Below are positions 61,828 through 64,000 of a DNA stretch of 64,000 nucleotides, piece by piece (position 1 is the stretch's first letter; every line of letters starts with the position of its first letter). This DNA is from Phycisphaerales bacterium. Lineage in GTDB: Bacteria; Planctomycetota; Phycisphaerae; Phycisphaerales; UBA1924. Under the pieces are notes generated by a model. It was not told the DNA's origin, made no database searches, and saw nothing but the letters and a program-made list of their open reading frames with translations. Location of the stretch: positions 62,001 through 126,000 of the forward strand of contig JANQQR010000006.1 in the NCBI GenBank assembly GCA_028289195.1, given 5' to 3'. The position numbers and the translations under genes were made by a program.

Positions 61828-62994
61828 ATGGGCGATCAACCGGTGTACGACACTCTGAGGCTGAGCCAGCGGGAACTCAAGGAGATCCTCGACACGCTCG
61901 AGCCCGATAAGGCCTTCAACGACGCCGACTCGCAGCGGCGCTCGCGCCGGTGGGGCCTGGCCGGGAAGAAGATCCTCGTCACCATCGTCGACGAGAGCGG
62001 CAATCAGCAGCACTTCGTCTCGGCCGCACGAGACCTGTCCTCCGGAGGGCTCGCGTTCCTCCACGGCGGATTCCTGCACACCGGCACGAGTTGCCTGGTC
62101 ACCGTCCCGACGGCTGATCCATCGCAGTCACAGACAGTCCGGGCCAAGGTCCGGCGCTGCCGCCACCTCCAGAAGCACCTGCACGACATCGGCGTCGAAT
62201 TCGAGCACGCGGTCGATCCGCGCGGATTCGTCGACTTCGGCGACGAGCACGTATTCACGCTCGAGCGGGTCGATCTCTCTCAGCTCAGCGGGCGCCTCCT
62301 GGTCGTCGAAGACAACCGGATGTACCAGAAGCTCATCGCGACCTACTTCAAGGGGTCGCAGCTCGAATTGGAATTCGCGGACGACGGCAAGGCGGCGCTG
62401 GAGATGATCCAGCAGATGCCGGACATGATCTTCACGGACTTCAACCTCCCCGATACGACCGGGCTCGACATCATCAAGCAGGCCCGCGAGAGCGGTTACT
62501 CCGGCCCGATCGTCCTGCTCACCGCCGAAACCGCGCCGGGCCTCCGCGCCGAAGCTCTGGAAGCCGGCGCCAACGAGATGCTCAACAAGCCCTGCCCGCC
62601 GGCTGTGCTCCACCAGGCCGCCGCCGAGTACCTCCTGGCCAAGAAGGTCGATCCCGCCAGCCAGAGTCAGATCATCTCCACGTGCAAGCCCGAGGAGATG
62701 AGCCGCGACCTCATCAACGACTACATCGGCGACCTCGCCGAACGCGCCCGGACGATCGTCAAGCTCATCGAAGACGACAATCTCACCGACCTGCGCGAGA
62801 CCGTGGCGCAGATCCGCGCCTCGGCCGTCGGTTTCGGGTTCGCCCCGATCTCCGACGCAGCGGGCGACGCCATGCAATCGATCGATGCGACCCAGAGCAT
62901 CGAAGAGTCACGCACCCTTCTCCAGCGCCTGGCGATGACCTGCCGGCGCGCCGCGCCGCCGCTTGAAGACGACCCCGCGAGCGAGGCCGCCTGA
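61828..62994 (+). CDS. PilZ-receiver protein with degenerate HPt-like C-terminus
   Basis: A 388-residue signalling protein. The PilZ domain (about 40-125) has the c-di-GMP motif RRSRR followed by DLSSGG. A complete receiver (about 154-275) has VVEDNR, phospho-acceptor Asp in MIFTDFNLPD, Thr in LLTAE and Lys in LNKPC. The C-terminal helical region (about 295-372) resembles an HPt domain, but the His position in ETVAQIRASA is Ala. ATG 61828 has AGGGA upstream. It is followed 22 nt later by a paralog. It may couple c-di-GMP binding with phospho-signalling. Confidence 0.88.
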   Translation: MGDQPVYDTLRLSQRELKEILDTLEPDKAFNDADSQRRSRRWGLAGKKILVTIVDESGNQQHFVSAARDLSSGGLAFLHGGFLHTGTSCLVTVPTADPSQSQTVRAKVRRCRHLQKHLHDIGVEFEHAVDPRGFVDFGDEHVFTLERVDLSQLSGRLLVVEDNRMYQKLIATYFKGSQLELEFADDGKAALEMIQQMPDMIFTDFNLPDTTGLDIIKQARESGYSGPIVLLTAETAPGLRAEALEAGANEMLNKPCPPAVLHQAAAEYLLAKKVDPASQSQIISTCKPEEMSRDLINDYIGDLAERARTIVKLIEDDNLTDLRETVAQIRASAVGFGFAPISDAAGDAMQSIDATQSIEESRTLLQRLAMTCRRAAPPLEDDPASEAA

Positions 62995-63016
62995 TCCTCG
63001 CAACTCAGACACCGCC

Positions 63017-64000
63017 ATGCCCGAGACGACCAACAACCTGCTGCGGATGAGTGATGAAGACCTCGTCCTGCTCATCGGTCGTCTCAATCACGAGACCGGG
63101 CCGGTCGCGCCGGCTGAGTCGAACCGCGCCTGCAAGCGCTGGCCGACGACGTTTCAGCGCATGATCCTGACCATCCGCGCCTCGGCCAACGAGCGCCAGC
63201 ACCTCGTGTGCGTGCCGCGCAACCTCTCGACGGGGGGCCTCGCCTGCATCCACGGCGGGTTCCTCCACCCCGGAACTTCATGCCACGTCACGCTGCAGTC
63301 CCGCGGGCGCGATGGACGCACCATCGAGGCCGAGGTCGTCCGGTGCCGCCACATCGAGCGCCACCTCCACGACATCGGGATCAAGTTCGTCGAGCCGATC
63401 AACCCCGGCGACTTCCTCATCGAGGCCGGCCCCGGCCCGATGTTCAACGCCGAGCGGGTCAACCCGAAGGACCTCGAGGGCACCGTCCTGGTCGCCATGC
63501 CCGAACGCACGCACCAGCGCGTGATCACACAGCCCTTCCGCTCGTCGGAGATCGAATTCCTGTACGCCACCGACGGCACCAGCGCCCTCTCGCTGCTCTC
63601 GGAAACCCCCAGCCTCGTCTACGCCGCGTGCAACCTCGGCGACATGAGCGGCACCGACTTCGTCCGGCGCGCCGCCGAAGAGCACCCCACGATCCCGATC
63701 GTGCTCGTCGCCGCCGACGAGAGCGTCGGCCTGCGCCGCGAGGCGCTCGCCGCCGGCGCTCGGGAGATGCTGACGCTCCCCTGCGACCCGCACATGCTGC
63801 TGCGTTCGGCCGCTGAGTTCCTGCTGCTGGGCGACCTGCTGAGCCACGCGTCGGAGAACACGCCGGACCGCGCCGTCATCGACGCGCGCACCCTCCGGCG
63901 CCTCGGCCAGGACCTCAGTGCCGCCATGGTCGCCGACGACCCGGCCACCGCCATCGAAACGGTCCACGAAATCCGGACACTCGCCGACGCCAACGCGTTC
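63017..64000 (+). CDS. PilZ-degenerate-receiver-HPt-like paralog, C-terminally truncated by the window
   Basis: At least 328 residues, open to the window edge. The PilZ domain (about 35-125) keeps both c-di-GMP motifs, RACKR and NLSTGG. The receiver-like domain lacks the phospho-acceptor: the IFTD of the paralog reads VYAA, and the Lys of NKPC is Leu (TLPC). The C-terminal helix has ETVHEIRTLADANAF, with His where the upstream paralog has Ala. The two proteins share PilZ segments almost word for word (LHPGTSCHVT against LHTGTSCLVT), so they are tandem duplicates. The end of the gene is outside the window. Confidence 0.85.
   Translation, partial: MPETTNNLLRMSDEDLVLLIGRLNHETGPVAPAESNRACKRWPTTFQRMILTIRASANERQHLVCVPRNLSTGGLACIHGGFLHPGTSCHVTLQSRGRDGRTIEAEVVRCRHIERHLHDIGIKFVEPINPGDFLIEAGPGPMFNAERVNPKDLEGTVLVAMPERTHQRVITQPFRSSEIEFLYATDGTSALSLLSETPSLVYAACNLGDMSGTDFVRRAAEEHPTIPIVLVAADESVGLRREALAAGAREMLTLPCDPHMLLRSAAEFLLLGDLLSHASENTPDRAVIDARTLRRLGQDLSAAMVADDPATAIETVHEIRTLADANAF

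Overview
The window is high-GC bacterial DNA with short intergenic gaps, many ATGA/GTGA start-stop overlaps and GTG/TTG starts. The gene content fits a Gram-negative member of the Planctomycetota, most likely class Phycisphaerae. This includes a PilMNO-type pilus/type II secretion machine with two unusual secretins, LpxB and a Kdo/WaaP-like kinase, signal peptides ahead of repeat proteins, and many signalling proteins. The taxonomic assignment is inferred from gene content only. I saw no rRNA, tRNA, CRISPR array, insertion sequence, prophage or replication origin.

Left part (1-17716, all minus strand). One long module, read right to left, encodes a HEAT-repeat exported protein with its own promoter and terminator. 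It continues with two GspG-like pseudopilins, a small membrane-anchored coiled-coil protein, a GspH-like pseudopilin, PilM, PilN, PilO, a PilP/GspC-like protein, a secretin and a TPR lipoprotein. A signalling cassette follows (PAS histidine kinase, receiver, HD-GYP phosphodiesterase, STAS protein), coupled by 4-nt overlaps to the GspE/PilB ATPase. The first 15 codons of a GspF/PilC gene lie at the left edge. The ATPase begins with an MshEN-like domain, a known c-di-GMP binding fold, so c-di-GMP turnover may be wired to the secretion motor.

Middle part (18077-57214). This is a mosaic of short transcription units. Regulators include an excisionase-type HTH fused to a receiver and a STAS/RsbW-like kinase pair. 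Metabolic and housekeeping genes include an M42 peptidase, YgfZ, PriA, LpxB, AspRS, two PhzF paralogs, two asparagine synthetases (one with an internal transmembrane hairpin) and thioredoxin reductase. Transport genes include an orphan OppF ATPase, an AGCS symporter, a DAACS symporter and a KefB-like antiporter. There is also a giant stand-alone secretin, together with several hypotheticals. Many neighbours are convergent with almost no gap and no visible terminator, while clear intrinsic terminators sit only between co-directional genes.

Right part (57327-64000, plus strand). A TPR lipoprotein precedes an S-adenosylhomocysteine/methionine-cycle operon: an ArsR-methyltransferase fusion regulator (SahR-like), ahcY, then metF after a terminator. 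A strong promoter overlapped by an 8-bp inverted repeat sits at the regulator's start codon. The window ends in two tandem PilZ-receiver-(HPt-like) paralogs whose degenerate domains look complementary; the second runs off the right edge.

The recurring theme is c-di-GMP and phospho-signalling (HD-GYP, MshEN, two PilZ, several receivers, two STAS, one RsbW-like) around a pilus/secretion system.
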